Translations under genes and position numbers: made by a program
Notes under the pieces: model-generated
What the model saw: the letters and a program-made list of their open reading frames with translations, nothing else
Told to the model about the DNA's origin: nothing
Database searches by the model: none
Assembly (NCBI GenBank): GCA_965662575.1
Contig: CBFIHN010000002.1
Span: 9,020-73,019 of the forward strand
Reading direction: 5' to 3'
Length of the DNA stretch: 64,000 nucleotides
From: CBFIHN01 sp965662575
GTDB taxonomy: Bacteria; Pseudomonadota; Gammaproteobacteria; Francisellales; CACEW01
Shown: positions 1 through 9,686 of the stretch, piece after piece
How the letters are laid out: each line of letters begins with the position of its first letter
Position numbering within the stretch: position 1 is the first letter of the stretch

Positions 1-828
1 TACTCGCATTTCTTACTGAAGAAACGCAAAGAACAAAAGTTTCGCTCGGTAATCAAAAAGTTTTTTAAGAAGCAATCTATTGCTAACCCCATTTGCCAAA
101 CTATCTTGCCATTCGACGACTATCGATTGCTACTGCTCGATGCGCCCCAAGTGCCTGAAGAAGAAGTCCGTGAAGCCATCCAATGGCAATGCAAAGATCT
201 TATTGACGGTTCAATTGATGACATGGTTATCGATGTTTTTCCTGTTGATGTCTTACCTGGCGCACCAAAACGCGTCTATGCCGTGATTGCCGAGCGCGCC
301 AAACTGGAACAAGACCGAGGGATGTTTAAGAAAACAGAAATCGATCACACCGCGATTGGCATCAGTGAATTACCACTTAGTCGATTGATTACACGTCATG
401 AACAGGACAAACCGATTGCCCTATTGTATGGCAACTTAAATTTACTCATTGCACAAAAAGGCCAGCTGCGTATGATGCGTCAGATTGGTCATCGTGAACA
501 ATTAGAAACCATTGATCAGCGTAAGGAATTACTTTCGGAACTGCTCACGTCATTTGAATTTTACCAGTCACAATTTTCTGATCACTTACCACAAGTTTTA
601 CTCGTCGCGCCTGATATTTTGAAAGATCACCACGAATTACTCTCTCAATTAAACGAAGAATTTACTCTGGCCGTCAAACCGCTTCAAACAGACGATATTA
701 TTCAGGGTTCACCAAAGCTTGAACTTGAATGCCTCGGTGTCTTTGCACATATGTGTTCTTGGCTACATGATGAACGCCCAGCGCCTGAAGGTCAAAAAGA
801 GGAGGAAGACAATGCAACAGAAAGTTGA
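1..828 (+). CDS. mshI: MSHA biogenesis protein MshI (PilM-like), 5' end cut off
   Basis: This is the C-terminal part of the actin-like PilM-type component that assembles at the inner membrane with PilN/PilO-like partners and links the pilus motor to the envelope. The frame is open from the first base of the window, so the true start lies upstream; a TTG at 106 is internal. The stretch LLLLDAPQVPEEE followed by a tryptophan-containing EAIQWQCKDL is typical of MshI/PilM. The stop at 826-828 overlaps the next gene, which starts at 812. The identity rests mainly on position at the head of an mshJKLMNEG string. The last 25 residues are acidic and probably disordered. Confidence 0.8.
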   Translation, partial: YSHFLLKKRKEQKFRSVIKKFFKKQSIANPICQTILPFDDYRLLLLDAPQVPEEEVREAIQWQCKDLIDGSIDDMVIDVFPVDVLPGAPKRVYAVIAERAKLEQDRGMFKKTEIDHTAIGISELPLSRLITRHEQDKPIALLYGNLNLLIAQKGQLRMMRQIGHREQLETIDQRKELLSELLTSFEFYQSQFSDHLPQVLLVAPDILKDHHELLSQLNEEFTLAVKPLQTDDIIQGSPKLELECLGVFAHMCSWLHDERPAPEGQKEEEDNATES

Positions 829-1414
829 TTTTCTTGAATTTCTCCCTAAAGAAGTCAAAGTCTTTTTGTCACTGAATAAAATTGCCAGTACGGCGATTAT
901 TGTTACTGGGTTATTAGTTGCCTTGATGGTCGTAAATTTTTGGCAAAACCAGCAGCTTAAAAGCAGTGTTAAAAAAGCGCAGCAAGCTGAAGCGACAGCC
1001 AGTCAACAGCTACTGACGCTCACTCGCAAGTCCAAAGACTCGAGTAAAATCAAAGCCTTAAAAACCAGGGTTAATCAGCTTAGTGGTGAAGTAGAAGGTC
1101 AAAAAAATATTCTCAGACTTTATAAAGAAAAACAAGTTGCCTTAAGCGATGGTTTTGCTCAAGAGCTACAAGCGTTGGCTGAAAATACATTAGAAGGAGC
1201 ATGGCTTACGCAATTTAATCTACGATCTGGCCAAAACCGTGCCATGCAACTCAAAGGTGAAGCGCTGTCGACACAAGATGCTGTACGTTACCTGGATACC
1301 TTAAAAAAAGCAAAGCGATTGACGGGTTGGCGTTTTGAACTTGGTTCATTACGCCAAGCATCGGTAGATGGTAAGTCAGTCACCTTATTTGATCTAAAGG
1401 CCATTTATGAATAA
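812..1414 (+). CDS. PilN-like inner-membrane protein of the MSHA operon
   Basis: A 200-residue bitopic protein with a short cytoplasmic N-terminus, one membrane span at about residues 25-46, a periplasmic coiled coil (about 47-115) and an alpha/beta C-terminal domain. This is the PilN/GspL-C layout; in Vibrio-type operons the equivalent is sometimes called MshI2. The N-terminal FLPKEVK matches the short motif by which PilN proteins bind PilM. I chose the ATG at 812 over an upstream in-frame ATG at 719 because a GAGGAGG Shine-Dalgarno sits at 799-806 and the upstream extension lies inside mshI. It overlaps mshJ by 8 bases. Confidence 0.8.
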   Translation: MQQKVDFLEFLPKEVKVFLSLNKIASTAIIVTGLLVALMVVNFWQNQQLKSSVKKAQQAEATASQQLLTLTRKSKDSSKIKALKTRVNQLSGEVEGQKNILRLYKEKQVALSDGFAQELQALAENTLEGAWLTQFNLRSGQNRAMQLKGEALSTQDAVRYLDTLKKAKRLTGWRFELGSLRQASVDGKSVTLFDLKAIYE

Positions 1415-2075
1415 TCCACGCAGCAGCCTCGATCATTTACAACAACAGTGGCAGAAGGCCGCTAATATTGTTAATGACCTTGCCATTCGAGATCGAGTGA
1501 TTATCTTGGCCATTGTTATCGCGCTGGTTATCGGTATCATGCACTTGGCCAGCAATTTAACCTTAAGCAAAGAGCGTCTTCGCCTAGAAAAACAGCTGCA
1601 GCAAAGCCAAGAGAAAGTGGCGGTGATTCGCAAAAAAGCCGAGGCTATCGAGCGCACAATTATTGCGCCAGAAAAAACCAAAGAATATAAAGAACTGCAA
1701 TCACTAGAAAAGAAAACGGACAACTGGTCTAAAGAAATTGATCAATTTCAAGGAAAAGCCATTAGCCAAGAAAAGCTCATTGAAATTTTACGTGAAGGCA
1801 TTGATCGCCAACCCGATTTAAATTTGATTAGCATTAAAGTCCCTGACCCACGCATTTTATTTGCAACACAGCGCCAACAACTTTTGCAGCAGAGTGTGAT
1901 GATTTCATTTACTGGACATTATTTTGCGACGTTAAATTACTTAAAAGCCATCAATGCCTTGAAACAACCCATTTCCTGGGATGAACTGCAGTATCGCGTT
2001 GAGAAATATCCCAATGCCATGATTACGTTACGCATCCACACCCTAGGTTATCATGAAGGTAAAGATGATGAATAA
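1407..2075 (+). CDS. mshJ: MSHA biogenesis protein MshJ (PilO-like)
   Basis: A 222-residue PilO/GspM-type protein. It has a cytoplasmic N-terminus, a membrane span at about residues 29-50 (IILAIVIALVIGIMHLA), a long charged periplasmic coiled coil (about 52-115) and a ferredoxin-like C-terminal domain. It is expected to pair with the PilN-like protein just upstream to form the inner-membrane alignment platform. The start overlaps the end of the PilN-like gene and the stop lies inside the 5' end of mshK, so translation is probably coupled along the operon. Confidence 0.82.
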   Translation: MNNPRSSLDHLQQQWQKAANIVNDLAIRDRVIILAIVIALVIGIMHLASNLTLSKERLRLEKQLQQSQEKVAVIRKKAEAIERTIIAPEKTKEYKELQSLEKKTDNWSKEIDQFQGKAISQEKLIEILREGIDRQPDLNLISIKVPDPRILFATQRQQLLQQSVMISFTGHYFATLNYLKAINALKQPISWDELQYRVEKYPNAMITLRIHTLGYHEGKDDE

Positions 2076-2424
2076 CCGTATTGCTCACCGTCAGCTGATC
2101 TTACTGGCACTATGTTTTTTATTGCCATTACTTAGCCAAGCTCGACTTGTTGATCCAACTCGTCCGGCTGGCTATACCACCAAACGCATTTTATCGCCAG
2201 AACAGTTACGCCTTAGCTCGGTTATCATTGGCAAACACAGCAGAACCGCTGTCATCAATGGCAAACGTGTTGCCGTTGGTGATGAAGCGTTTGATATGAC
2301 AGTACAATCTATTGCACCAACACAGGTTGTTTTGTCTAGTCAACGTCGGGGAAAATTTACTGTCAAATTAATCAGCGAAGGCCGTCAGGCAGTCCAAAAA
2401 AAACCACTTAACCGATCATCCTAA
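2065..2424 (+). CDS. mshK: MSHA biogenesis protein MshK (PilP-like)
   Basis: A small periplasmic protein with a signal peptide (LILLALCFLLPLLSQA) followed at once by the VDPTRP motif characteristic of MshK, which is thought to link the inner-membrane platform to the MshL secretin. There are in-frame ATGs at 2053, 2065 and 2068. AAGG at 2056-2059 favours 2065 or 2068, because it would lie inside the coding region if 2053 were used. It overlaps the mshJ stop at 2073-2075. The C-terminus is basic and ends ten bases before mshL. Confidence 0.8.
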   Translation: MMNNRIAHRQLILLALCFLLPLLSQARLVDPTRPAGYTTKRILSPEQLRLSSVIIGKHSRTAVINGKRVAVGDEAFDMTVQSIAPTQVVLSSQRRGKFTVKLISEGRQAVQKKPLNRSS

Positions 2425-2434
2425 GGGCGCATTT

Positions 2435-4126
2435 ATGATTAACAAACATTCTTTATTGGCCGGCATTTTAGTTTGTGGCTCAACCCTTGTGCTATCAGGC
2501 TGTGGCAACGTGATTGATAAGCCAGGAAATCCTACAATTTCCGCCATACAAAAAACGCTACAACAAGGAATGAAAGACAATCAACAGGTTGAAAAAAAAC
2601 ATCAGGCAATACCAGAGAATGTGCAACAAGCACTACTGCCTAAATTAACCTTGCCTCATGGCCAATTTATGCAAGTGGAGCCGCGCTTTGATGTATCTGC
2701 CGATAATATTGATGCACAAGAATTTTTCTTAGGGCTTGTGCATGATACGAAATACAATATTGTTGTTAGCCCAAGGATCACCGATAAAATTACTTTGCAT
2801 TTAAAGGATGTCACGATTGAGCAAGTGTTATCCGCACTACATAATCTCTATGGCTATGTCTACAGCAAAACAGCGTATGGTTTTGAGGTAATGCCTAACC
2901 AATTGACGACACAGATGTTTAAAGTTAATTATATTGATGCCACCCGAACGGGCAGTTCTTATATTGCCGTACAATCTGGTTTAATTAGTCAACAGCAGCA
3001 AACCAGCACAAGTGAAACTGGCACCACATCAACGTCTAGTGAAGGTGTCGCAACACCAAGTAGTAGCATTTCCACTAAAACTGAAGTCAATTTTTGGTCG
3101 CAGCTCAAAGAGGCGCTCACTGCCATTGTGGGCGATAAAGATGGTCATACCGTCTCAATTAATCCCGTGACAGGCATTGTCATTATTCGCACGTCCAATG
3201 ACCAAATGCAGAAAGTGGGTGAGTACTTAGATACCTTGAATAGCATTGTGTCACGCCAAGTCTTGATTCAAGCTGAAATTCTCCGCATCACGCTTAACAA
3301 AGGATTTCAATCAGGTATTAACTGGAGTAAGCTTGGTATATCACAAACGACCACCGGCAGCAGCGCGCCAACCACCCCGGGCGACTTCACTTCTGCCTTC
3401 ACGTTAGATAAAACTTTTGGTGGTGTCGCAACGCTCGTTAAACTGCTCTCAACACAAGGCAATGTTCAGGTACTGTCTAGTCCTCGCATTGCGACTATCA
3501 ATAATCAAAAAGCGATTATTAAAGTCGGTCAAGATGAATATTTTATTACCAAAGTATCAAGCACTGTCACTGGTGGTATTGATAGCCAAGCCACTCAAGA
3601 TGTCACCATGGAGCCGTTCTTCTCTGGTATATCTTTGGCCGTTACCCCAACCATCATGTCAGATGATCGTTTGATGTTACAGATTCACCCGATTATCAGC
3701 ACAGTAAAAGACCAAAACAAGCAATTTACCATTGGTGGCCGTCAAGATAGCATTCCTTCTGCATTAAGCGAAGTTGATGAATCGGAAAACGTGGTTTATA
3801 GCAACTCTGGCCAATTGGTTATTTTAGGCGGATTGAGCAAAAATAGTACCGAAGAGGAAGCCAGCGGCGTTCCTTTCTTTAGTAAAATTCCATTCCTTGG
3901 AGCTTTATTCCGTGGTACCAAGCAAAACTCACAACGCCAAGAATTGGTCATTTTACTACGTCCAACGATTATGAATGATAAAGCACTGGTACAGTCACTA
4001 GAACAAACCAATGCGCAATTTGAACGCGTCAATCAGGGATATCATCTTGGTAGTTTCCCTAATCGCTTTGGCACCCTGGGCGAGACACAAAATCTAGATG
4101 TCCGAAATAATAGGCAAGGGGCATAA
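2435..4126 (+). CDS. mshL: MSHA outer-membrane secretin MshL
   Basis: A 563-residue GspD/PilQ-type secretin that forms the outer-membrane pore for the pilus. The N-terminus has a lipoprotein-like signal ending LVLSGC, so the mature protein may be lipidated at Cys-23. An STN/N0-type domain follows at about residues 85-150 and a Ser/Thr-rich linker at about 190-215. The C-terminal secretin domain (about 275-540) contains VQVLSSPRIATINNQKA and the closing VILLRPTIM, both typical of the family. It is preceded by mshK and followed two bases later by mshM. Confidence 0.92.
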   Translation: MINKHSLLAGILVCGSTLVLSGCGNVIDKPGNPTISAIQKTLQQGMKDNQQVEKKHQAIPENVQQALLPKLTLPHGQFMQVEPRFDVSADNIDAQEFFLGLVHDTKYNIVVSPRITDKITLHLKDVTIEQVLSALHNLYGYVYSKTAYGFEVMPNQLTTQMFKVNYIDATRTGSSYIAVQSGLISQQQQTSTSETGTTSTSSEGVATPSSSISTKTEVNFWSQLKEALTAIVGDKDGHTVSINPVTGIVIIRTSNDQMQKVGEYLDTLNSIVSRQVLIQAEILRITLNKGFQSGINWSKLGISQTTTGSSAPTTPGDFTSAFTLDKTFGGVATLVKLLSTQGNVQVLSSPRIATINNQKAIIKVGQDEYFITKVSSTVTGGIDSQATQDVTMEPFFSGISLAVTPTIMSDDRLMLQIHPIISTVKDQNKQFTIGGRQDSIPSALSEVDESENVVYSNSGQLVILGGLSKNSTEEEASGVPFFSKIPFLGALFRGTKQNSQRQELVILLRPTIMNDKALVQSLEQTNAQFERVNQGYHLGSFPNRFGTLGETQNLDVRNNRQGA

Positions 4127-4128
4127 GC

Positions 4129-5055
4129 ATGTATCTTAAGCACTTTGGGTTAGAGGAGCTGCCATTTAGCCTAACGCCCAATACGCAGTTTTTTTGTGAA
4201 TTACCGAGCCATCATGATGCGCTCAAAGCCCTGCTATTTAGTATTGAGCACGGTGAGGGGTTTATTAAGTTGATTGGAGAAGTGGGGCTTGGTAAAACGT
4301 TGCTTTGCCGCAAAATCCTTGATTGCTTAGCCCAGCCTGATATCGTCACTGCCTATATCCCCAACCCTGATTTAACGCCACAGGAATTGCGCTTAGCCTT
4401 TGCCCGTGAGATTGGTTTACATCTTGACTCCGCGACGGATCAACATCAACTACAGCAAAAATTGACCGAACAATTGATTGTGATCAAACAGCAAGAAAAG
4501 CGAGTGGTGATTCTGATTGATGAGGCACAAGCAATGCCTGATCAAACATTGGAAACTCTGCGCTTACTGACCAACCTTGAAACCGAGTCAGACAAATTGT
4601 TGCAGGTGATCTTGCTCGCACAACCTGAACTCGATCAGCGCCTAGAAAAAAGTCATTTGCGCCAATTACAACAGCGAATTACATTTGCCCATCAATTGCG
4701 CCATTTGAATTTAGAAGAAACCCAAGCTTATGTTGTGCATCGCCTGTATACTGCAGGCTATCGTACTGGCTCCCCACTGTTTAGTAAAAAAGCGATGAAA
4801 TTGCTTTATCGCTATAGTCAGGGCGTGCCACGAGCGATTAATATCTTGGCGCATAAAGCGCTATTGGTAACCTATGGCCTAGGCGCCCACACAATTAATG
4901 CGCGCGCCGTTGCCGCGGCGATATCCGATAGCTCTGGCGTCGTTAAGTCACTGAACACTCCACCAGTCAGAAACCGCTATTACTGGCTTGCAGGCATAGT
5001 GCTTGTCATGATAGTGATGGCGCTGATTAGCTATGACTTATTAATCCACACTTAG
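4129..5055 (+). CDS. mshM: MSHA ATPase MshM (ExeA/GspA-like AAA)
   Basis: A 308-residue AAA ATPase. The opening MYLKHFGLEELPFSLTPN is the family signature. Walker A GEVGLGKT is at residues 50-57 and Walker B VVILIDEAQ at about 125-133. A transmembrane segment near the C-terminus (about 287-304) anchors it to the inner membrane. ExeA/GspA relatives help place the secretin through the cell wall, but this protein lacks the long peptidoglycan-binding tail of ExeA. It starts two bases after the mshL stop. Confidence 0.9.
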   Translation: MYLKHFGLEELPFSLTPNTQFFCELPSHHDALKALLFSIEHGEGFIKLIGEVGLGKTLLCRKILDCLAQPDIVTAYIPNPDLTPQELRLAFAREIGLHLDSATDQHQLQQKLTEQLIVIKQQEKRVVILIDEAQAMPDQTLETLRLLTNLETESDKLLQVILLAQPELDQRLEKSHLRQLQQRITFAHQLRHLNLEETQAYVVHRLYTAGYRTGSPLFSKKAMKLLYRYSQGVPRAINILAHKALLVTYGLGAHTINARAVAAAISDSSGVVKSLNTPPVRNRYYWLAGIVLVMIVMALISYDLLIHT

Positions 5056-5097
5056 AGAAGCCATGTCATTCACTTCCCTTATACGAGGAATATCATT

Positions 5098-6291
5098 GTG
5101 AGTTTACTCAATAATATGTTTAAAGATTTAGAAAAGCGCCGTGCAACAAAAGCTGACGAACAGGTGCCTGATGCTTTAAAAAGTTTTGCCAAGCGCAGAT
5201 TACCTCGCTGGCTGCCCATCACAGTTATTTTAGTGATTGTTGTCGTGATTATTGTTGCCGTGTTACTGATTGATGCAAAATCAATTAACTCCAAGCCGGA
5301 GGAACTCTTAAAGCCTAAGGCCCTACAAATTAGGAACATGAAACCTAAAGTCACGGAAGTGAAACAGTTTGGTTGGAGTTATCAAAAAAATCTGGGGCTA
5401 TTGACCATTTCTCTTTCCAAAGCGGCACACTATCAATTGGAACATGACGGTAATAAACGCCAGGTTACTCTCATACTGTTGGATAGTCAGATGGGAAATA
5501 TCAAACTACCTACCATTGAAGAGAATCCGTTGCTTGCTGCCATCAATGTGAGCAAAGCCAATAAAACAGTAACGCTTAAATGTAAACTCAAAGAGCAAGT
5601 TCATCTACAGGCTATTGAGTTAACGCGTGGTAAAGGCAGTAAAATTTTAGTCAAAATTACGCCTTCCTCCGCAGCGTTGGAAAAAATTCAAGCAGAGGCA
5701 ACAAAAGTACCACCAACTACAGAAGAACTTGCACTAATCGATTATGAGAAAGCGATAAAATTTGCAAATAATGGTGATAAAAAACAGGCTATTAATTTAC
5801 TTAATCAGTCTTTGTCTAAAAAAACAAATTTTTGGAAAGCGCGTGAAATACTAGCTACACTGCTATTAGAGCAAGGTAATTTTGCCAAAGCCAACCAGGT
5901 TATTGAAGCAGGCTTAACCATTAGCCCTGAGAATATTGCGCTGATTACACTCAAAGCACAGCGATTTGTTAAACAGCACCAAGACAAAGCAGCGCTTGCA
6001 TTACTCAGACAGTTTTCACCAACCCTACGCAATCACACACAGTTTTATGGGTTGATTGCTGCACTTGAGCAAAAACTTGGTCACACCGAACTCGCTGGGG
6101 AATACTATGCCCAATTGGCCAAAGTAGAACCAAACCAAGCGAAGTGGTGGCTTGGCCGTGGCATTGCATTAGAAGCACAAAATAAACGCCAGGCAGCTTA
6201 CCAAGCGTATTACCAGGCAATGGTTGTGGGCGGGTTATCCCCTAACTTACAGGTCTTTATCCAATCACGGATGAGCCGCCTGAAAGATTAA
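5098..6291 (+). CDS. mshN: MSHA biogenesis protein MshN (TPR repeats)
   Basis: A 397-residue bitopic protein starting with GTG. The N-terminal MSLLNNMFKDLEKR is typical of MshN. A membrane span lies at about residues 41-62, then a periplasmic domain (about 85-200) and a TPR region (about 215-395) with repeats such as KAIKFANNGDKKQAINLLNQ. Its exact role in pilus assembly is not well defined; TPR domains usually mediate protein contacts. A gap of 42 bases separates it from mshM. A 7-bp hairpin (AGGGCAT/ATGCCCT, 6291-6308) follows the stop. Confidence 0.85.
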   Translation: MSLLNNMFKDLEKRRATKADEQVPDALKSFAKRRLPRWLPITVILVIVVVIIVAVLLIDAKSINSKPEELLKPKALQIRNMKPKVTEVKQFGWSYQKNLGLLTISLSKAAHYQLEHDGNKRQVTLILLDSQMGNIKLPTIEENPLLAAINVSKANKTVTLKCKLKEQVHLQAIELTRGKGSKILVKITPSSAALEKIQAEATKVPPTTEELALIDYEKAIKFANNGDKKQAINLLNQSLSKKTNFWKAREILATLLLEQGNFAKANQVIEAGLTISPENIALITLKAQRFVKQHQDKAALALLRQFSPTLRNHTQFYGLIAALEQKLGHTELAGEYYAQLAKVEPNQAKWWLGRGIALEAQNKRQAAYQAYYQAMVVGGLSPNLQVFIQSRMSRLKD

Positions 6292-6308
6292 GGGCATGAT
6301 GATGCCCT
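6291..6308 (+). other. Small hairpin between mshN and mshE
   Basis: AGGGCAT (6291-6297) and ATGCCCT (6302-6308) form a perfect 7-bp stem with a GATG loop, directly after the mshN stop and 12 bases before the mshE start. There is no T-run, so an intrinsic terminator is unlikely. It could act as an mRNA-stability or processing element within the operon. Confidence 0.35.
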
Positions 6309-6320
6309 AGTGAGGGCTTC

Positions 6321-8006
6321 ATGGATCAAATAACACAACAAATTGGCCAGACACTCATCCAAGAAGGGGTGATGACACAAAGCACTTTTGATGAGCTCAT
6401 TGCCAATTTAAAAGATAGTAAAGATAGCTTTGCCGATGCACTTGAGCGTCAGAAAATTTTATCGCGTCAAGACTATTTACAACGCGTGGCAACAATCTTT
6501 AACAAACCACTCTATAGTCTGAAAAATTACCATGTCGATTCAGGTATTTCACAACACTTAAACGAAGCTTATTCACGTCAATTTAAAGCCATTGTTGTTG
6601 CTGAAGATGACACTGGTTTAATTGTTGGCATGGCTAACCCTTTTGATTTGACCGCTATTGATGAATTAAAGCGTGTACTTCAACACCATTTCCAAATCGT
6701 CTTAATTGATGAACGAGAGCTGTTTAAAACATTAGATATTATCTACCGCCGTACCGGTGAGATTAGTGAATATGCTCATCAATTGACTTCTGAAATCACC
6801 ACCGCTGCTGAACAAGAAAACCAAGAATCTGGCGAAGTTGATAGTACGGTGATTAAGCTGCTCAAATCGATTTTTGAAGATGCCGTGCAAGTGGGTGCAT
6901 CAGATATCCATATTGAACCCGATGAATATACGCTACGTATACGCCTACGGGTTGATGGGGTCTTGCAAGAACAACAGATCAATGAAAAAAGGGTGGCCAA
7001 TGCTTTAGTCGTTCGGCTAAAACTGATGGCAAATTTAGATATTGCCGAACGCCGCTTACCACAAGATGGTCGCTTGAAAATTAATGTTCAGAACCGGCGT
7101 GTTGATATTCGTCTTTCTACCCTGCCAACACAATTTGGTGAAAGTGCGGTTATGCGGCTACTCGACAAAGAAAAAAGTTTACTTGATCTCGATAAACTTG
7201 GCATGCCCGAGGATATTGAACAACGCTTTCACCGTGCATTAAGTATGCCCAATGGTATTATTCTCATTACTGGTCCAACTGGTAGTGGTAAAACGACGAC
7301 ACTCTATAGTGCATTAACCCAACTGAATGTTCCTGAAAAAAAAATCTTTACAGTTGAAGATCCGATTGAATATAGCCTAGAGCGAATTAATCAAGTCCAA
7401 GTGAACACCAAAGTTGGCCTAACCTTTGCTGAAGTGCTGCGTTCTACGCTGCGTCAAGACCCTGACATTATTATGCTTGGTGAGATGCGTGATCATGAAA
7501 CGGCTGACATTGCGATTCGTGCAGCACTAACCGGCCATTTGGTCCTATCAACTTTGCATACTAACGATTCGGCCAGTAGTGCTTTTCGTTTGGTTAATAT
7601 GGATATCGATGGCTTCCTGGTCGCGGCAACCTTGCGCGCAGTTTTAGCACAACGATTGCTGCGTCGAGTCTGCGAATACTGTCGAGCCAAGCAATCACTC
7701 AGTGACGCTGACAAAATGTGGGTCAGTCAATTGCGTCCTGGATTGAGACTGAATGGTGATCAATTTGTCCAGGGTGAAGGTTGTTCGCACTGTAATAATA
7801 GTGGTTATTCTGGACGAATCGGGATTTATGAATTACTCGAGCTTGATCAACAAATGATGAAGGCCTTAAGCGCCAATGATTCTAATGCATTTAATGATCA
7901 TGCCTATAAAGTATTAGAAGGAAAACTATTAATCGATCAGGCGTTTAGTTTGGCATTATCTGGCCATACCAGCCTGGAAGAAGTGATGCGGGTGTTTGGT
8001 GAGTAA
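6321..8006 (+). CDS. mshE: MSHA pilus extension ATPase MshE
   Basis: A 561-residue PilB/GspE-type motor ATPase. The N-terminal MshEN domain (about residues 1-150) binds cyclic di-GMP in studied homologues. The core has Walker A GPTGSGKTTT at about 315-325, Asp box and Walker B around LRQDPDIIMLGEMRD, and a His box in LSTLHTNDS. A four-cysteine zinc site, CEYC at about 452 and CSHC at about 490, is characteristic of the family. It powers pilin polymerisation with the MshG platform encoded next. Confidence 0.94.
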   Translation: MDQITQQIGQTLIQEGVMTQSTFDELIANLKDSKDSFADALERQKILSRQDYLQRVATIFNKPLYSLKNYHVDSGISQHLNEAYSRQFKAIVVAEDDTGLIVGMANPFDLTAIDELKRVLQHHFQIVLIDERELFKTLDIIYRRTGEISEYAHQLTSEITTAAEQENQESGEVDSTVIKLLKSIFEDAVQVGASDIHIEPDEYTLRIRLRVDGVLQEQQINEKRVANALVVRLKLMANLDIAERRLPQDGRLKINVQNRRVDIRLSTLPTQFGESAVMRLLDKEKSLLDLDKLGMPEDIEQRFHRALSMPNGIILITGPTGSGKTTTLYSALTQLNVPEKKIFTVEDPIEYSLERINQVQVNTKVGLTFAEVLRSTLRQDPDIIMLGEMRDHETADIAIRAALTGHLVLSTLHTNDSASSAFRLVNMDIDGFLVAATLRAVLAQRLLRRVCEYCRAKQSLSDADKMWVSQLRPGLRLNGDQFVQGEGCSHCNNSGYSGRIGIYELLELDQQMMKALSANDSNAFNDHAYKVLEGKLLIDQAFSLALSGHTSLEEVMRVFGE

Positions 8007-8034
8007 CACGCATAACGGCTGAGAGGGGAACACC

Positions 8035-9255
8035 ATGCCAATATTCCATTACCGTGCTTGTAATGACAAACAGGAAATTATTAGCGGCTCCTTAGAGGCA
8101 AGGGAAAAAATGTCAGTTGCCAACAACCTGATACAAAAGGGGCTAACACCAATCTCAATTACTGTTGAGAAGAAAGTCTTCTCACTATCACAGCTACTGT
8201 CTCTTGAAATCAGCAAGGAGAAAGTGAAAACGGATGAACTCATTATGTTCTGCCGACAAATGTATAGTTTAACCAAGGCTGGTGTACCACTCCTTGAGTC
8301 TTTACGCAAACTCGCTGAGACCACACGTGGAAAACGCTTACGCTTAAGTCTACTGGAGCTGGAAACTGAAATTGCACAAGGCCAATCATTTAGCGATAGC
8401 TTGGCTAAGCTTCCTGATGTCTTCCCAACAATTTTTGTTAGTGTGGTTAAAGCGGGTGAACAAAGTGGTCAGATGGAAATTGCGTTTGAGCGATTAGCTG
8501 CCCACTTCGAGCTTGACGCAAAAACCAAAAAAAAAGTCACCTCTGCCACACGTTATCCACTGATGGTTATTGGTGTTTTGGTGGTGGCATTTGGTGTGAT
8601 TAATTTTATGGTTGTTCCTGCTTTTGCGGATATGTTTTCACAATTTCAACAAGATCTACCTATTGTTACTCGAGCTTTAATGGGTATGTCGAATTTCCTA
8701 ATAGGTAATTGGCTTATTTTATTGGTTCTACTTGGCATTATTATTTTTGCCGTGCGTTTTTATTTGAAGCTTCCCTCCGGCCGATATAGTTGGGATAAAG
8801 CCAAGCTCAATATGCCCTTATTTGGTCCGATTATTTACCGAGTGATTATTGCTCGCTTTGCACGGATCTTCGATATGTTGGTGAAGTCGGGCGTGCCAAT
8901 TGTTGACAGTATTAACTTAGTATCTGCCGTATTAGGCAACACTTACATGATCCAATCAATTCAACACATGGGTAAATCTGTTGAAGGGGGTGATAGTTTG
9001 ACCAAGGCAGCCAAAGAGGCCGATGTTTTCTCACCCATCGCATTACAAATGCTCTCTGTAGGTGAAGAAGCCGGGATGCTCAATGATATGTTGTCGGAAA
9101 TTGCGGACTACTATGAGCGAGAAGTTGACTATGACCTAGATCGCCTGGGAGACCTCATCGAACCGATCCTTTTAGCAGTGCTTGGCATTATGGTGTTATT
9201 GATTGCATTGGGCGTATTTTTGCCTATGTGGAACATGACGAGCTTTTTGTCATGA
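8035..9255 (+). CDS. mshG: MSHA inner-membrane platform protein MshG (PilC-like)
   Basis: A 406-residue polytopic protein with two GspF/T2SSF domains (about residues 70-195 and 270-400) and membrane segments at about 170-195, 220-240 and 375-400. It is the platform on which MshE acts. The ending LGVFLPMWNMTSFLS resembles the family C-terminus PMW(N/D). Its TGA at 9253-9255 overlaps the ATG of the next gene. In Vibrio-like operons mshF, mshB, mshA and mshC come next; here a minor-pilin gene follows directly. Confidence 0.92.
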   Translation: MPIFHYRACNDKQEIISGSLEAREKMSVANNLIQKGLTPISITVEKKVFSLSQLLSLEISKEKVKTDELIMFCRQMYSLTKAGVPLLESLRKLAETTRGKRLRLSLLELETEIAQGQSFSDSLAKLPDVFPTIFVSVVKAGEQSGQMEIAFERLAAHFELDAKTKKKVTSATRYPLMVIGVLVVAFGVINFMVVPAFADMFSQFQQDLPIVTRALMGMSNFLIGNWLILLVLLGIIIFAVRFYLKLPSGRYSWDKAKLNMPLFGPIIYRVIIARFARIFDMLVKSGVPIVDSINLVSAVLGNTYMIQSIQHMGKSVEGGDSLTKAAKEADVFSPIALQMLSVGEEAGMLNDMLSEIADYYEREVDYDLDRLGDLIEPILLAVLGIMVLLIALGVFLPMWNMTSFLS

Positions 9256-9686
9256 GTAGCTATCACCATTTGTGTGTCAAGCACGGTCATCAATCTGGCA
9301 ATCTAAAACATGAACACGGCTACAGTCTGATCGAGCTGATTATTTTTATCGTTGTCCTCGGTATTATTGGTGTTTCATTGCTAATGGGCTTAAATACCGC
9401 ACTGAAAAAATTACCCAATATTCAACACTATGACACCGCGCTGAATTTGGCTCAAGGTCGCTTGGCCTTTGTCACTAGTCAAAGCTTGTTCCGGGGGTTT
9501 AACAGTCTCTCCGATCCATGCGCATCAACCCCAACTCTGCCCATTTGTAGTACCCCAACAGGCTACACCGTTAGCTCAACGATTACCAATAACTGGGGAA
9601 GTCAAAGCGATTATAAATTAGTGACTGTATCCGTTACGGGTATGGGCCAAGCCAGCCTATCGCAATTGGTGACCAATTATGACTAG
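9252..9686 (+). CDS. mshD: Minor pseudopilin, MshD-like
   Basis: A 144-residue prepilin. After a long hydrophilic leader of about 28 residues comes the type III signal G|YSLIELIIFIVVLGIIGVSLL, with Glu at mature +5. The body contains a cysteine pair (SDPCAST and LPICSTP). It resembles MshD by position before an MshO-like gene. The ATG at 9252 overlaps the mshG stop (ATGA); an upstream GTG at 9228 would lie fully within mshG and is less likely. It should be cleaved by a PilD-type peptidase such as the one at 40880. Assignment to MshD rather than another minor pilin is tentative. Confidence 0.72.
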   Translation: MSSYHHLCVKHGHQSGNLKHEHGYSLIELIIFIVVLGIIGVSLLMGLNTALKKLPNIQHYDTALNLAQGRLAFVTSQSLFRGFNSLSDPCASTPTLPICSTPTGYTVSSTITNNWGSQSDYKLVTVSVTGMGQASLSQLVTNYD